Assembly: GCA_028705785.1 (NCBI GenBank)
Contig: JAQWCT010000023.1
Span: 1-17,425, forward strand
Length of the DNA stretch: 17,425 nt
From: Sulfurospirillaceae bacterium
GTDB lineage: Bacteria > Campylobacterota > Campylobacteria > Campylobacterales > Sulfurospirillaceae
Direction of reading: 5' to 3'
The position numbers were made by a program, and so were the translations under genes. The number at the start of each line of letters is the position of its first letter. The first letter of the stretch is position 1. The notes under the pieces were generated by a model, which did not search any database, was not told the origin of the DNA, and saw only the letters and a program-made list of their open reading frames with translations. Positions 7,617 through 15,021 of this stretch are shown piece by piece.

Positions 7617-7645
7617 GAATGAGGGATTGCCCTCATTCGTTTCTT
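7617..7645 (+). terminator. Rho-independent-type terminator after second dctA
   Basis: A perfect 9-bp stem, GAATGAGGG / CCCTCATTC, with an ATTG tetraloop begins 13 bp after the stop codon and is followed by GTTTCTT. It ends the dctA block before the HDOD promoter. Confidence 0.75.
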
Positions 7646-7658
7646 AAGCCATACAAGC

Positions 7659-7664
7659 TATAAT
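7659..7664 (+). promoter_or_regulatory. -10 box (TATAAT) of the HDOD-polA-mntP-regulator run
   Basis: A perfect TATAAT lies 27 bp before the ATG at 7692, just downstream of the dctA terminator. No other good promoter is evident until 14187, so it may drive the whole five-gene run. Confidence 0.55.
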
Positions 7665-7691
7665 AAGTTAAATTTTATACAAAGAGTGAGT

Positions 7692-8501
7692 ATGTTAGAA
7701 GAAATAGCTGAACGCATCAAGTCCCTTCCTCCACTCCCCAAAAGCTTTCATGAAATTGGTTTTATTTGCAATAATCCAGACTCAAGTGTCCAAGACCTTG
7801 CGCATGTGATAGAAGAAGACCCCATGCTAGTTGCCAATCTCCTCAAAGTGGCAAATTCTCCTTTGTATAGTTTTAGGCGGGAAATCAAAAGCGTTCTCCA
7901 AGCGGTGAGCCTTTTTGGAATGTCAACAACGCGCTCTTTAATGACAGATATGTCTATCAAAAAATTACTCAGTGTCGATATGGCACCCTATGGTGTAACG
8001 CCTGAAGAGTTTGCGCATATCTCAGGTTTACAGAGTGCTTTAATGATGCTTTGGTATAAAAAAGTAGACCCTTCCAAAATAGAAATGTTGTTTTTGGCAG
8101 CGTTATTGCAGGAGACGGGCAAGATTTTGATTGCCGATGAAATCGTTAAAAACGATGAAGTCTATCAATTTAAATCCGAAATCGAAAATAATGCCAATAT
8201 CGCGATTGTTGAAAAAATGTTTGTGGGCACGACTACAGGTGATATTACCGCTAAAATTTTTGAACATTGGAAATTCGACGATGTGATGGTTCAAGCCATT
8301 CGTTATTCTGATGATGTAGATGATGCTCCCGATGAAATAAGAGCTTATGCGCTAGCCCTTAAGATAGTCAAAACGGCTATCCCTATGAATTCTCCACTGA
8401 GTGAACGAAGTGTCACCATAGCGCTTAATTTAGTGACCAAAGAGAACCTTAATGAAGCAGTTTTTGCAGAGTCTATCGAAAAACTGTTAGAACACTACTA
8501 A
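7692..8501 (+). CDS. HDOD domain signalling protein
   Basis: A 269-residue soluble protein made almost entirely of an HDOD domain, a degenerate HD-type metal-dependent phosphohydrolase fold common in bacterial signalling. Visible landmarks are the opening LPPLPKSFHEIGFICNNP, the EEDPMLVANLLKVANSPLYS segment (about 43-62) and VLQAVSLFGMSTTRSLMTD. No catalytic HD dyad is visible, which is normal for HDOD. No second domain such as GGDEF, EAL or a receiver is attached, so it is a stand-alone member. In this phylum such proteins are usually uncharacterised. The ATG at 7692 is preferred over the GTG at 7686 because the likely Shine-Dalgarno AAAGAG (7681-7686) overlaps the GTG. polA begins 25 bp downstream, so the two are probably co-transcribed. 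Function beyond signalling or regulation cannot be stated. Confidence 0.85.
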   Translation: MLEEIAERIKSLPPLPKSFHEIGFICNNPDSSVQDLAHVIEEDPMLVANLLKVANSPLYSFRREIKSVLQAVSLFGMSTTRSLMTDMSIKKLLSVDMAPYGVTPEEFAHISGLQSALMMLWYKKVDPSKIEMLFLAALLQETGKILIADEIVKNDEVYQFKSEIENNANIAIVEKMFVGTTTGDITAKIFEHWKFDDVMVQAIRYSDDVDDAPDEIRAYALALKIVKTAIPMNSPLSERSVTIALNLVTKENLNEAVFAESIEKLLEHY

Positions 8502-8502
8502 T

Positions 8503-8517
8503 CCTTACATGTAAAGG
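8503..8517. repeat. Dispersed palindrome, copy overlapping the polA ribosome binding site
   Basis: CCTTACATGTAAAGG contains an exact TTACATGTAA core. Its right half (AAAGG) is also the only Shine-Dalgarno-like sequence before the polA TTG start at 8527, so the motif may influence polA translation. Confidence 0.7.
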
Positions 8518-8526
8518 TAAAACCCC

Positions 8527-11181
8527 TTGAAAACTTTAACTATCATCGATACTTTTGGCTTTTTTTTTAGAAATTACTACGCCCTCCCACAACTCAAAAA
8601 CTCTAAAGGTTTTCCCACAGGATTACTCACAGGTTTTGCCAATTTTATCTACTCAATTAAAAATGAACACGATACCGATTATCTTCTATTTGCTCTTGAT
8701 AGCAAAGGTAAAAACTTTCGCCATGACCTAGATCCCAATTATAAAGCCAACCGCTCTGAGGCGCCAGAGGATCTGAAAAAGCAACTGCCTATCGCCATTG
8801 AGTGGGTTAAAAAAATGGGCTTTAAGTGTTATGAAGAGGTCGGTTTTGAAGCCGATGATGTCATCGCTTCAGCTGTTAAATTTGCCAAAACACATGACAT
8901 CAAAGTCCGTATTGTCACCCACGATAAAGACCTTTACCAACTCATCGATGATGGCAGAGTCGTCATTTATGACCCCATGAAAAAGAGTGAGATAAATGAG
9001 CAAGGCTGTTTTGAGAAGTTTGGTGTTTATCCTAAGCGCATCAACGAATACCTCTCATTAGTGGGTGATGTTGCGGACAATATCCCCGGTGTCAAAGGTA
9101 TCGGACCAAAGGGCGCTAAAAAGCTTTTGGATGACTTTGAATCCATCGAAGCAATTTATGAAAACTTGGAGAGAATAGGCAATCCACGCGTTAAAGCGAT
9201 GCTAGAAGAAAATAAAGACAATGCCTTTTTGAGTAAAAAATTGGCTAGGTTGGATGATAGTTTAGATATCGCCGATAAATTTGAGAGTTTTCATTTTCCT
9301 TGCGAGAATCCATTGGCTAATATCGCCGATGAATTGGCTTTTTATGAATTGCGTCAAATGCTCTCCAAAGTCAAAAGCGAAGTCTTACATGTAAAGCCAA
9401 AAGTTGAGGCTGTGAGCTTTCAATCTGTTTTGTTGGATGATGCCAAAATACTTTTTAATGTCATTGAAGGCTTAGAAGAAGATGCTATTGTTGCCTTCGA
9501 TACAGAGACCACTTCACTTGATGCGTATAATGCCAAGATTGTGGGCTTTTCCTTTTGTGCGGATGAAGGGATAGCGTATTATGTGCCACTCGCACACAGC
9601 TATCTTGGAGTAGGGGAGCAGATAAGTATAGAAGATGCTAAAAAAGCGTTGATGGAGCTTTTTAAACATAAAATTATCGGCCAAAATCTTAAGTATGACC
9701 TTGCTGTGATTTATCACAATTTCAACCTGTCTCGTATCGAGATATATGCCGATACGATGATCTTAGCATGGCTTCTTAACCCTGAAACTACTGTGGGACT
9801 AGATGCTTTGGCGCTAAGATTTTTCAACTATTCGATGGTTAAGTTTAAAGATGTTGTTCAAAAGGGTGAGAATTTTAGCACGGTGAGTTTAGATAAAGCC
9901 TGTGAATACGCGAGTGAAGATGCGTGGATGACCCTTAAACTCTACACCAAGCTTCAAGAAATGGTCGAGCCAAAACTCTTAGAACTTGCCAAAGAAGTTG
10001 AATTTCCTTTTATCCATACGCTGTTAACCATGGAAAAAGAGGGCATCAAAGTGGATGGTGACTACTTTGAGACATTGCTTTTGCGCACCGACAAAGCCAT
10101 CGAAGCGCTTAAAAAAGAGATTTATCTTTTGTCTAATGCCACCTTTAATCTCAACTCTACCCAACAACTTGGAGCCGTATTATTTGAACAATTAGGGCTT
10201 CCGCCAAGTAAAAAAACTAAAACGGGTTATAGCACGGATGAATTTGTGTTAAACGAGCTTATCGATGCACATCCTGTCATCGCCAAATTATTAGAATACC
10301 GAGAGCTGTATAAACTCAGATCCACTTATATCGAACCCCTTTTAAAACTTTCTAAAACTTCTCCTAGAGGTAGGATTCATACTTCTTTTATGCACACAGG
10401 AACAGCCACAGGAAGGCTCTCTTCTAAAGAGCCAAATTTACAAAATATCCCAGTAAAAACAGAACTTGGACGAGAAGTGCGAGGCGGTTTTGTGGCAAAA
10501 GAGGGATACGCTTTAGTTGGCATTGACTATTCACAAATAGAACTGCGTCTTTTGGCACATTTTAGTGGTGACGAGGCGATGAGAGAAGCGTTTAATACGC
10601 ACAAAGATATCCATAGACAAACCGCACTTAAACTCTTTGGAGAAGAGGACGCCGATGCCAAACGAGGCATTGCAAAGACTATCAATTTTGGATTGCTTTA
10701 TGGCATGGGTCCTAAAAAACTCTCCGATACGCTAGGCATTACCACCAAAGAAGCCAAAAGTTACATTGATGGTTATTTTGAATCGTTTCCGACCATTAAA
10801 AAGTACCTTACTTCCATCGCGGAGAGTGCTAAAGAAAAAGGCTTTGTAGAAACTTTACTGGGTCGAAAACGCTACTTTGATTTTGAAAATGCCAATGGTA
10901 TGCAATACGCTGGATATTTGCGAGAAGCAGTCAATACTGTCTTTCAAGGCAGTGCGGCAGACCTTATTAAGCTTTCTATGAATACGATTATGAGTTCACT
11001 GGTCAATGATGAAGCAAAGCTTTTATTGCAAATCCACGATGAGTTGATTTTTGAGGTCAAAGAAGAAAAAGCTGAGGCTTTTGCCCAAAGTGCAAAAGCG
11101 GTTATGGAGGGCATTTATTCTTTACATGTACCGCTAAAAGTTTCTATTGCCATCGGAAAAAATTGGGGAGAATTGAAATAA
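8527..11181 (+). CDS. polA: DNA polymerase I
   Basis: A complete 884-residue DNA polymerase I, which fills gaps in excision repair and removes Okazaki RNA primers. The 5' nuclease domain (about 1-290) keeps its acidic residues: D8, D58, GFEADD with E108/D110/D111, THDKD with D133/D135, and D181/D184 followed by the GIGPKGA helix-hairpin-helix. The 3'-5' exonuclease domain is intact: DTE at 325-327, NLKYD ending at D391, YASED with Y461/D465. Proofreading is therefore expected, unlike in Taq-type enzymes. Polymerase motifs: A, GIDYSQIELR with D667; B, RGIAKTINFGLLYG with K717, F721 and Y725; C, HDE at 837-839. The TTG start is supported by the conserved N-terminus MKTLTIIDTFGFFFRNYYAL, where the family Asp follows closely. 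mntP overlaps its stop codon. Two copies of the dispersed TACATGTA palindrome lie inside the gene. Confidence 0.98.
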   Translation: MKTLTIIDTFGFFFRNYYALPQLKNSKGFPTGLLTGFANFIYSIKNEHDTDYLLFALDSKGKNFRHDLDPNYKANRSEAPEDLKKQLPIAIEWVKKMGFKCYEEVGFEADDVIASAVKFAKTHDIKVRIVTHDKDLYQLIDDGRVVIYDPMKKSEINEQGCFEKFGVYPKRINEYLSLVGDVADNIPGVKGIGPKGAKKLLDDFESIEAIYENLERIGNPRVKAMLEENKDNAFLSKKLARLDDSLDIADKFESFHFPCENPLANIADELAFYELRQMLSKVKSEVLHVKPKVEAVSFQSVLLDDAKILFNVIEGLEEDAIVAFDTETTSLDAYNAKIVGFSFCADEGIAYYVPLAHSYLGVGEQISIEDAKKALMELFKHKIIGQNLKYDLAVIYHNFNLSRIEIYADTMILAWLLNPETTVGLDALALRFFNYSMVKFKDVVQKGENFSTVSLDKACEYASEDAWMTLKLYTKLQEMVEPKLLELAKEVEFPFIHTLLTMEKEGIKVDGDYFETLLLRTDKAIEALKKEIYLLSNATFNLNSTQQLGAVLFEQLGLPPSKKTKTGYSTDEFVLNELIDAHPVIAKLLEYRELYKLRSTYIEPLLKLSKTSPRGRIHTSFMHTGTATGRLSSKEPNLQNIPVKTELGREVRGGFVAKEGYALVGIDYSQIELRLLAHFSGDEAMREAFNTHKDIHRQTALKLFGEEDADAKRGIAKTINFGLLYGMGPKKLSDTLGITTKEAKSYIDGYFESFPTIKKYLTSIAESAKEKGFVETLLGRKRYFDFENANGMQYAGYLREAVNTVFQGSAADLIKLSMNTIMSSLVNDEAKLLLQIHDELIFEVKEEKAEAFAQSAKAVMEGIYSLHVPLKVSIAIGKNWGELK
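9384..9396. repeat. Dispersed palindrome, copy inside polA (linker region)
   Basis: CTTACATGTAAAG with an exact TTACATGTAA core. It is read in frame as Leu-His-Val-Lys near residue 287, in the variable linker between the 5' nuclease and exonuclease domains, where the protein sequence is least constrained. Confidence 0.65.
11121..11130. repeat. Dispersed palindrome, near-match inside polA 3' end
   Basis: TTTACATGTA, nine of ten positions of the core TTACATGTAA (last base C). It is read in frame as Leu-His-Val-Pro near residue 866. Confidence 0.5.
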
Positions 11182-11720
11182 TGATAGAGATGTTAATGTT
11201 AGCCATGGCACTAAGCATGGACGCGTTTGCTGTTTCCATAGGGTTGGGAGCTAAAAAGGGAAGTGATTTTAAAAATCTTGCGCTAAAAGCAGGCGCTTTT
11301 TTCGGTATTTTTCAAGCTATTATGCCTTTGATAGGCTATCTTGGAGGCAAAGGACTTTTGGGTTTTGTAAGTTCTTATACCAATCTTATCGCTTTTGGCT
11401 TATTGTTTATCATTGGTGCAAAGATGATCTATGAGGGAATGCATGAGGGAATTGAAGAGGACATCCAAAAAATTACCAACAAAGTGATGCTGACCCTTGC
11501 TATCGCTACGAGTATTGATGCTATGGCGGCTGGATTTAGTTTAACACTTTTACCGATCAACCCTTTTTTAGCCTGTTTTATCATCGGAATGATCACTTTT
11601 GTGATGAGCTTTATCGGTGTGTTTGTCGGGAAAATAAGCGGTACTTGGCTGGAGAGTAAAGCGGAGATTTTGGGTGGTGTCGTCTTAGTCATCATCGGAT
11701 TTAGGTTACTCTTTTTCTAA
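11181..11720 (+). CDS. mntP: Manganese efflux pump MntP
   Basis: A 179-residue membrane protein with about six hydrophobic segments, close to the usual 180-190. MntP exports Mn2+ across the inner membrane and protects against manganese excess. The repeated acidic membrane motifs are present: ALSMDAFAVSIGLG near the N-terminus and ATSIDAMAAGFSL in the middle, plus the C-terminal AEILGGVVLVIIGFRLL. The ATG at 11181 shares its first base with the polA stop (TAATG), which indicates translational coupling; the longer reading frame from the TTG at 11163 would lie inside polA and adds nothing conserved. In some bacteria mntP is controlled by a yybP-ykoY manganese riboswitch or by MntR; there is no room for a riboswitch here, so it is presumably expressed with polA. 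The response regulator starts 1 bp after its stop. Confidence 0.95.
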   Translation: MIEMLMLAMALSMDAFAVSIGLGAKKGSDFKNLALKAGAFFGIFQAIMPLIGYLGGKGLLGFVSSYTNLIAFGLLFIIGAKMIYEGMHEGIEEDIQKITNKVMLTLAIATSIDAMAAGFSLTLLPINPFLACFIIGMITFVMSFIGVFVGKISGTWLESKAEILGGVVLVIIGFRLLFF

Positions 11721-11721
11721 A

Positions 11722-12417
11722 ATGAAATCCTCTACATCGCTTGATTTGTTATCCAACAAAGTTGTTTTGTACGCAGAAGATGAAGCGGGTATTAGGGATG
11801 TTGTGGTGGAAATATTGGAGTTATTTTTTGATAAAGTCATTGCTGTTAAAGATGGCAATGAAGCGTTAGAGCAATTTGAGATAACACCACCTGATGTCCT
11901 TATCTTAGATATTTGTATGCCCAAATCGGATGGTTTAGAAGTTGTACAAAATATCCGAAAACTTAATAAAAATATCCCCGTCATTGTCTTAAGTGCTCAT
12001 GCAGAACAAGAGTATCTATGGCGAGCAGTGGAGCTAAAAATCACCAAATATCTGGTAAAGCCTTTTAATAAAGAACAACTTTTAGGGGCCTTGAAACTGT
12101 GTTGTGAAGAGTTGAACACGCACGATGAAGTGATTGTATTTGCACATGACATACATTATGATATCTGTAAAAAAATCGTTATCAACCATGAACAGTCTTA
12201 TAAACTCTCCAAAAGCGAGAGTAGGTTACTTGAGTATTTGTTGGAAAACAAGCATAAAGTCATCTCCTTTGAAACGCTAGAGGAATATCTGTGGGGTTAT
12301 GATGGAGAAGAACATACCAAAGAGTCGATAAAATATTTGATTAAAGATTTGCGCAAAAAGATCGGTAAAGAGGTCATTCAAAATATTTATGGCGTAGGAT
12401 ATCGTCTTGAAATTTGA
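11722..12417 (+). CDS. OmpR/PhoB-family response regulator
   Basis: A 231-residue DNA-binding response regulator. The receiver domain (about 12-125) has the acidic pocket E19/D20, phospho-acceptor D63 in VLILDICMP, S91 in IVLSAH and K113 in YLVKP, all as expected for an active receiver. The C-terminal winged helix (about 145-231) shows SKSESRLLEYLLENKHKVIS, the ESIKYLIKDLRKKIG recognition region and the terminal IYGVGYRLEI. Its gene starts 1 bp after mntP and overlaps the following kinase gene by 11 bp, so the two form one two-component system. The ttr operon lies just beyond the kinase and is the obvious candidate target, but this is inference. It is not an orthologue of Salmonella TtrR, which has a LuxR-type output domain. 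No clear Shine-Dalgarno is seen, fitting coupling to mntP. Confidence 0.93.
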   Translation: MKSSTSLDLLSNKVVLYAEDEAGIRDVVVEILELFFDKVIAVKDGNEALEQFEITPPDVLILDICMPKSDGLEVVQNIRKLNKNIPVIVLSAHAEQEYLWRAVELKITKYLVKPFNKEQLLGALKLCCEELNTHDEVIVFAHDIHYDICKKIVINHEQSYKLSKSESRLLEYLLENKHKVISFETLEEYLWGYDGEEHTKESIKYLIKDLRKKIGKEVIQNIYGVGYRLEI

Positions 12418-14158
12418 TTTGAAAAAGTTTGATAGCCTCTTTTCGACTAAATCCAAAACTATTATTTTAGTCTCTTTTCTGATGCTCACTTTATCGCTCA
12501 TTTTTATCTTTTTGCGTTATGAAGATGAAAAACGGTTTTTGCTTGAAAAGCAGAATTTTTACATCGGCAAAGTACACAATATCTACAAAGAGAGCAAGAA
12601 AAGTACTGATGTTTTTTTTCTCAATCGCGCCTACGCCAATCTTGATTCATACGGTATCAAAACAGCCCTTTTAAATAAAGATAGCATTGCCTTAGAAACA
12701 CTTTCACTTCCTCGTTGGAATGTACTTAAAAAAGAGCATCCCTCTTTACAATCCATGGCTTTTTATGATGATGCATTTTCACTTCTGAGTGTGCTTGGAA
12801 ATGAAGAAACGGCTAATATTGATGGTAAAAAAAGTGCTAAAGATGATTTTCGCAGTGGATTTTGTTATGCTGGAAACTTTTTAGTGTATAAAATTATCGT
12901 TCCAGCCCTTGATGAAGAGGGTAAAAATATAGGGTTTATCGTTTTAAGCATTGAGCCTACATATTTTTTACATGAGATAAAAAAGTTGATTGGCTTTAGT
13001 GGATACATCATCTCTGGAAATACAATCCTTGATAGTCAATTAGCGTACAACGAGACTTATGATGCGTCGTTACTTCAGGCTTTTTTGGCTCTTGGGGATA
13101 ATACAATTGAGCGCATTGCTCAAAATGGAAGGTATTTTAAAGTGCATCAAATCCATGAAAACGATTTTGCACAAGGTAAGTCCTTTGATATCATCTTTTT
13201 TCAAGACATCACCCAAGAGCAAGTGCAACTCAAAGAAGCTATCATTGAGAGTTTTTTCATCGCTTCGTTTTTGTGGATGATTGTTTTGGTGATTTTAAAT
13301 TATAGTTTTAATATCCTCATTAGACGCCTTGAAGAGTCTCATACACAGCTAAGATATAAAGAAGAAAAGCTTGAGCAACTCAATCAAAATTTAGAAACCA
13401 AAGTGGCGCAAGAGATAGAGATACGCATGAAAAAGGAAAACGAAGTCAACGAAAAAGAGAGGATGCTCATCCACCAAAGTAAACTCGCCAATATGGGTGA
13501 AATGATAGGCAATATCGCTCACCAATGGCGTCAACCGCTCTCGGAGCTGAGTGCCATTTTAATTGCAATCGAACTTTTATATGAACGAGGAAAGCTGAAT
13601 GTCGAAAAACTTTCCCAAAAGATAGAAGCGGGACAAAAGCAAATCAGTTTTATGTCGCACACAATTGAGGATTTTAGAAATTTTTTCTCTTTAGGAAAAC
13701 AAAAAAAAGTCTATGATTTGGATGAGCCTGTACGAGAAGCGCTCCATTTGATCGCGTCAGCTTTACATCATAATCACATCGAAATAGCCTTACATGTAAG
13801 CACCCAAATTCAAGTTGACGGCTATGCCAATGAGATTGCCCAAGCTGTTCTCAATATCCTCAGCAATGCCAAAGATACTTTGATAGAAAGAGAAATCATA
13901 GCTCCAAAAATCATCGTTAGGATTGAAGAAGAGAATGGCAAAGGCATCATCGCCATCGAGGATAATGCCAAGGGCATTCTCATTGAACCTATAGAAAAGA
14001 TATTTGAACCTTACTTTAGTACCAAACATGCTAAAAGTGGCACAGGTATAGGACTTTACATGTGCAAAACCATCATCGAAAAAAACAACCAAGGTGAGTT
14101 ACATGTAAACAATACATCACAAGGAGCTATTTTTACCATCTCTCTTAATAAGTTATAA
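12407..14158 (+). CDS. Membrane sensor histidine kinase with large periplasmic domain
   Basis: A 583-residue sensor kinase, partner of the preceding regulator. A membrane segment at about 18-37 and another at 282-305 enclose a periplasmic region of about 240 residues that resembles a double Cache-type ligand sensor; this family assignment is tentative. A coiled coil (about 308-355) leads to the phospho-acceptor helix HQSKLANMGEMIGNIAHQWRQP with H372. The ATPase domain has the N box with N487 (NILSNAKD), G1 box EDNAKG with D519, F box IFEPYFSTK and G2 box GTGIGL (545-550). The G1 box has Ala where Gly is usual (DNGxG). The TTG at 12407 is chosen because AGGA (12396-12399) lies 7 nt upstream, inside the regulator gene. 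A TTG at 12419 is possible. The signal sensed is unknown; tetrathionate or a related sulfur compound is suggested by the adjacent ttr operon. Confidence 0.92.
   Translation: MKFDLKKFDSLFSTKSKTIILVSFLMLTLSLIFIFLRYEDEKRFLLEKQNFYIGKVHNIYKESKKSTDVFFLNRAYANLDSYGIKTALLNKDSIALETLSLPRWNVLKKEHPSLQSMAFYDDAFSLLSVLGNEETANIDGKKSAKDDFRSGFCYAGNFLVYKIIVPALDEEGKNIGFIVLSIEPTYFLHEIKKLIGFSGYIISGNTILDSQLAYNETYDASLLQAFLALGDNTIERIAQNGRYFKVHQIHENDFAQGKSFDIIFFQDITQEQVQLKEAIIESFFIASFLWMIVLVILNYSFNILIRRLEESHTQLRYKEEKLEQLNQNLETKVAQEIEIRMKKENEVNEKERMLIHQSKLANMGEMIGNIAHQWRQPLSELSAILIAIELLYERGKLNVEKLSQKIEAGQKQISFMSHTIEDFRNFFSLGKQKKVYDLDEPVREALHLIASALHHNHIEIALHVSTQIQVDGYANEIAQAVLNILSNAKDTLIEREIIAPKIIVRIEEENGKGIIAIEDNAKGILIEPIEKIFEPYFSTKHAKSGTGIGLYMCKTIIEKNNQGELHVNNTSQGAIFTISLNKL
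13789..13800. repeat. Dispersed palindrome, copy inside the histidine kinase gene
   Basis: CTTACATGTAAG is a perfect 12-bp palindrome with an exact TTACATGTAA core. It is read in frame as Leu-His-Val-Ser (residues 462-465), between the histidine and ATPase domains. Confidence 0.65.
14099..14110. repeat. Dispersed palindrome, second exact copy inside the histidine kinase gene
   Basis: TTACATGTAAAC with an exact core near the 3' end of the kinase gene, read in frame as Leu-His-Val-Asn. A weaker relative (TTTACATGTG, 14055-14064) lies 40 bp upstream. Confidence 0.6.
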
Positions 14159-14186
14159 ACTCCCTTTTTTTCACCCTTTTTATTTT

Positions 14187-14192
14187 TATACT
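14187..14192 (+). promoter_or_regulatory. Likely -10 box (TATACT) of the ttr operon
   Basis: TATACT is preceded by a long T-rich stretch (14164-14187), the usual look of a Campylobacterota promoter, and lies 30 bp before the GTG of ttrB. No hairpin terminator separates it from the kinase gene, so read-through is also possible. No clear direct repeat for an OmpR-type regulator could be identified in the 64-bp gap. Confidence 0.45.
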
Positions 14193-14222
14193 TCTTAGAG
14201 TCAAAATCTAAAAGGAGTATTC

Positions 14223-15020
14223 GTGAATGAAAATAATTCCAGAAGAAATTTTTTAAAGCAAGGATTGGGTGTTGCAACGATAGCAGGGTTGTCTGCTTCG
14301 TCAGCATCTGCTCTTTCTTTGCAAAACCCAGGTCGAGATAAAGGTGAAGCTTCCTATGTTGGAGCAGTTGGAAAACACTTTGTCATGGTGATGGATTTGC
14401 GAAAATGCATCGGATGCCAAGCGTGTACCTCGGCGTGTAAAGTCGAAAATGCTGTGCCTTCGTCCCAATACCGAACCTTCGTACTCGAAACAGAAATAGG
14501 TGAGTTTCCAGATGTTCGCAAAGGTTTTTTACCACAACTGTGTAATCATTGCGATAATCCCTCTTGTGTGAGTGTTTGCCCCACAGGTGCTACTTTTAAA
14601 CGAAAAGATGGCGTGGTCGTGGTAGATAACACGATATGTTGGGGATGTGGCTACTGTTTAAGTGCTTGTCCTTACGATAAACGATACTTCAATACCAAAA
14701 CCAAAACAGCCGATAAATGCAACTTTTGTGCACAGCGTGTTGATAAAGGGTTACTACCAGCATGTGTTGAAACTTGTGTTGGTGGTGCGCGTGTTTTTGG
14801 TGACATCAACGATAAAAAATCAGAAGTTTTCAAACTCATCAATTCTTTCCCCACTGCGGTACTTAAACCAGAACAAGGCAATAAACCTCAAACCTTCTAC
14901 ATCGGACTGGATAACAAGATAAGTGAATTGTTGAACTCCACCCAAAGTTTGGATGACATGGTTAAAAAACATGAGGGCATTCATGCTGAATGGTCTAAAA
15001 CAATGATAAAGGAAATGTAA
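14223..15020 (+). CDS. ttrB: Tetrathionate reductase iron-sulfur subunit TtrB
   Basis: A 265-residue electron-transfer subunit that passes electrons from membrane TtrC to catalytic TtrA outside the cytoplasmic membrane. A twin-arginine motif (SRRNFLK, 6-12) and a hydrophobic stretch ending near ASA at 28-30 form a Tat signal. Sixteen cysteines provide four [4Fe-4S] clusters: C62/65/68/72, C107/110/115/119, C139/142/145/149 and C166/169/181/185. MDLRKCIGCQACT, LCNHCDNPSCV, TADKCNFC and LLPACVETCVGGAR match Salmonella TtrB closely as I recall it, including the C-terminal TFYIGLD. The GTG start has a near-perfect Shine-Dalgarno (AAGGAG, 14212-14217) 5 nt upstream; a nearby ATG at 14227 is out of frame. 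ttrC follows after 1 bp. The ttrBCA order equals that of Salmonella. Related PhsB/PsrB/NrfC subunits are the alternative but fit less well. Confidence 0.93.
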   Translation: MNENNSRRNFLKQGLGVATIAGLSASSASALSLQNPGRDKGEASYVGAVGKHFVMVMDLRKCIGCQACTSACKVENAVPSSQYRTFVLETEIGEFPDVRKGFLPQLCNHCDNPSCVSVCPTGATFKRKDGVVVVDNTICWGCGYCLSACPYDKRYFNTKTKTADKCNFCAQRVDKGLLPACVETCVGGARVFGDINDKKSEVFKLINSFPTAVLKPEQGNKPQTFYIGLDNKISELLNSTQSLDDMVKKHEGIHAEWSKTMIKEM

Positions 15021-15021
15021 T

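Noticed and set aside
11163..11180. TTG at 11163 as mntP start
   Set aside because: It lies inside the end of polA. The ATG at 11181 overlaps the polA stop as TAATG and begins the conserved part of MntP.
11150..11181. yybP-ykoY manganese riboswitch ahead of mntP
   Set aside because: mntP starts within the polA stop codon, leaving no non-coding leader.
14056..14307. Minus-strand open frame spanning the kinase-ttrB gap
   Set aside because: It overlaps conserved kinase and ttrB coding sequence and the ttr promoter, with no family resemblance.
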